From assembly GCA_019722365.1 (NCBI GenBank), contig JADFUC010000852.1:1612001-1676000 (forward strand): 64,000 bases of DNA, read 5' to 3'. Positions 62,540 through 64,000 of the stretch are shown piece by piece. The notes under the pieces were generated by a model that saw only the letters and a list, made by a program, of their open reading frames with translations, made no database searches and was not told the DNA's origin. Source of the DNA: Lithospermum erythrorhizon. Taxonomy: Eukaryota; Streptophyta; Magnoliopsida; Boraginales; Boraginaceae. A program made the translations under genes and the position numbers. Every line of letters begins with the position of its first letter. The stretch's first letter is position 1.

Positions 62540-63310
62540 TCATTTACTGGGCTAGCTTAAACGGTATTACTCAAACTAAGTATTCACTAATAGTAATTGT
62601 AAATTACTAACAGAACTCATGATATTATCGTGGGTTACGCTGCATCGATAGATCTCTACGCATAATCGTTATAATAACAATAACGGGTCAATTATGTTAT
62701 CATACAATCATATTATTCCGCGCTCGTACGTCACACACACATACAATGGATGCTGAAGTTTTATTTCATGAATGAAATTAAATCGCTGACAGCAACTGGT
62801 AGCCGATCAAATCAACGGTATACTCAATCGAGAGTTTTCGCACTTATAGTGTAAAAAATATAAATCGATTTTAAATCAAATTAATTAACTTCGCTAGATT
62901 AATTAACTATTGACTAATTCGAGCTCATTAGTAATTTGTTAGTTACTCGTTAAGATTTAATTAATTAATAGTTTTAACTAGTTGGCCAAGGCTAATCCAG
63001 TCGCCTATTCAAGCTCGGCATGAAAGAGTGCTATATAAGATTTCAGAAGAGAAACCTAATCATCTTTTCTCCTTTTCCCCAAAATAGCCGCCTCCCTCCC
63101 TCTTCTCCATAGCCGAAATCAAGTCAAGTTTTGGCTTGATTGTTGTCCAATCGTTCACAAAATGCAAAGAAATCCAATCAATGCTGATTCAACCGCCGGC
63201 CCACTAATCAAGTATTTAACCGCGCACCTCGTTGGGGAGTTCAACCGAAGGCTCTATGAGAAAAGCTGTACATCCGTCAAAATGTAAGTGTTTGTATTCA
63301 TACATGTATT
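62540..63310 (+). repeat. LTR-like insertion, related to 42850-43710
   Basis: Diverged similarity to 42868-42960 at 62590-62690 and a TATA-like gctatataag at 63030-63039 followed by a leader rich in C and T (63060-63120). It lies inside the copia interior and so looks nested, though both ends are uncertain. Confidence 0.4.
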
Positions 63311-63499
63311 TTTATCAGAATTCAATTATACACATTTAAACGATTCCTGATGCATTTGCCTACGCTTAACAATGTTTCGCATGTATTTTCCAAACAATAT
63401 TCACGCACTTTCTGTATACGATATTCTCCTGCACCATCTTCAACGCCATATCTTCGACGACGAACTATATCATTTACAACTAATTTTCCTAATGTTGTT

Positions 63500-63650
63500 T
63501 ATATGAACAAATTTATCAATGATATCAAATACATTACAAACGCCATTTATGCGCCCAAGATAATACATACAGAATACTGAATCGATAAAACAAAGAAGCT
63601 AATTTTTTCTCTTCAATTAATCTCTTTATCAGTTACACAAGCATTTTACT
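63500..63650 (-). repeat. 5' LTR copy of the minus-strand copia element
   Basis: atgatatcaaatacattaca, then gccatttatgcgc and atacatacagaatactgaatcg match 59840-59920 in the same orientation. Similarity fades after about 63640. The two LTRs lie 3.7 kb apart, too close for a full copia interior plus the nested LTR, so most of pol is deleted. Confidence 0.55.
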
Positions 63651-64000
63651 TAAGTGCATATCCATTATTCCAAAGTAAAAATTATGTATATTAGGGAACT
63701 TTATTTTTTATTTTCGCACCGGGCGCCGAAAAATTCCTCGGCCCTGATCATACTCAATATCCATCTGATCAAATGCAACTCCCCTTCAATACGACCCTCT
63801 AGTGTTATTCAAAATCGAGCCACGCATATCCAAACCGCGTAAGCTAGCAGAGGACTAACATCCAACCTGTCGAAAATGGGGGGAATAATAATATTCCTAA
63901 ACAAGTTCAAATATTGATCACAAAGGTCCCGAATCGCGGACAAAGGTTGCTTCTCCCACGGAATATTGTTATCAAGATGCTCGAAAATGTAAGGTGCTCG
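63651..64000. other. Retroelement-like sequence running off the window
   Basis: GC-richer than the surroundings, no recognisable domain in the short frames. Probably part of another decayed retroelement. The window ends inside it. Confidence 0.35.

Overview
This is a 64 kb, AT-rich stretch of nuclear DNA from a flowering plant, very probably a eudicot. The evidence is multi-exon genes with GT-AG introns, plant-specific gene families (UDP-glycosyltransferase with a PSPG box, RIN4/NOI protein, augmin subunit 3, plant fimbrin), Ty1-copia retrotransposons, Stowaway-like MITEs, tRNA-derived SINEs and a Cassandra-like TRIM. I cannot name the species.

Five host genes can be reconstructed exon by exon. 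(1) 3766-8952, minus: a fimbrin gene of 13 exons, with one exon in the second calponin-homology domain wrecked by deletion, frameshift and stops. (2) 17980-19325, plus: a two-exon glyoxalase/VOC-fold protein of 168 aa. (3) 22521-24053, plus: a two-exon UDP-glycosyltransferase of the UGT90A type, 469 aa, intact. (4) 38327-40368, plus: a four-exon RIN4/NOI protein of 176 aa with a ten-glycine run. (5) 49854-58033, minus: an 18-exon augmin subunit 3 (AUG3/HAUS3) gene, nearly intact but with an apparent one-base deletion close to the C-terminus. The set fimbrin, glyoxalase-like, RIN4-like, AUG3 recalls a short block of Arabidopsis chromosome 5 (At5g48460-At5g48520, from memory), so the window looks like a conserved gene block inflated by transposons.

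The remaining sequence is mostly transposon debris. 1-3765 holds an LTR-like promoter region. 9205-17880 is gene-free, with a SINE-like piece and two local duplications. 19528-19895, 24283-24442 and 39208-39441 are Stowaway-like MITEs next to or inside genes. 20600-21340 is a hAT-like element that appears to carry two partial exons and an intron of an RRP6-like exosome nuclease gene. 24495-30600 is a decayed 6.1 kb Ty1-copia element on the minus strand with both LTRs. 30760-31512 is a 750 bp element with inverted ends. 32100-34960 is a second decayed copia pol. 40770-41045 is a nested pair of SINEs. 42042-42516 is a decayed GRF-zinc-finger-like gene. 48030-48711 is a TRIM with 5S-rRNA-like LTRs. 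59790-64000 is a mosaic of copia pieces.

No operon-like or new multi-gene system is visible. The most notable items are the broken fimbrin exon, the captured RRP6-like fragment, the nested SINEs and the TRIM.
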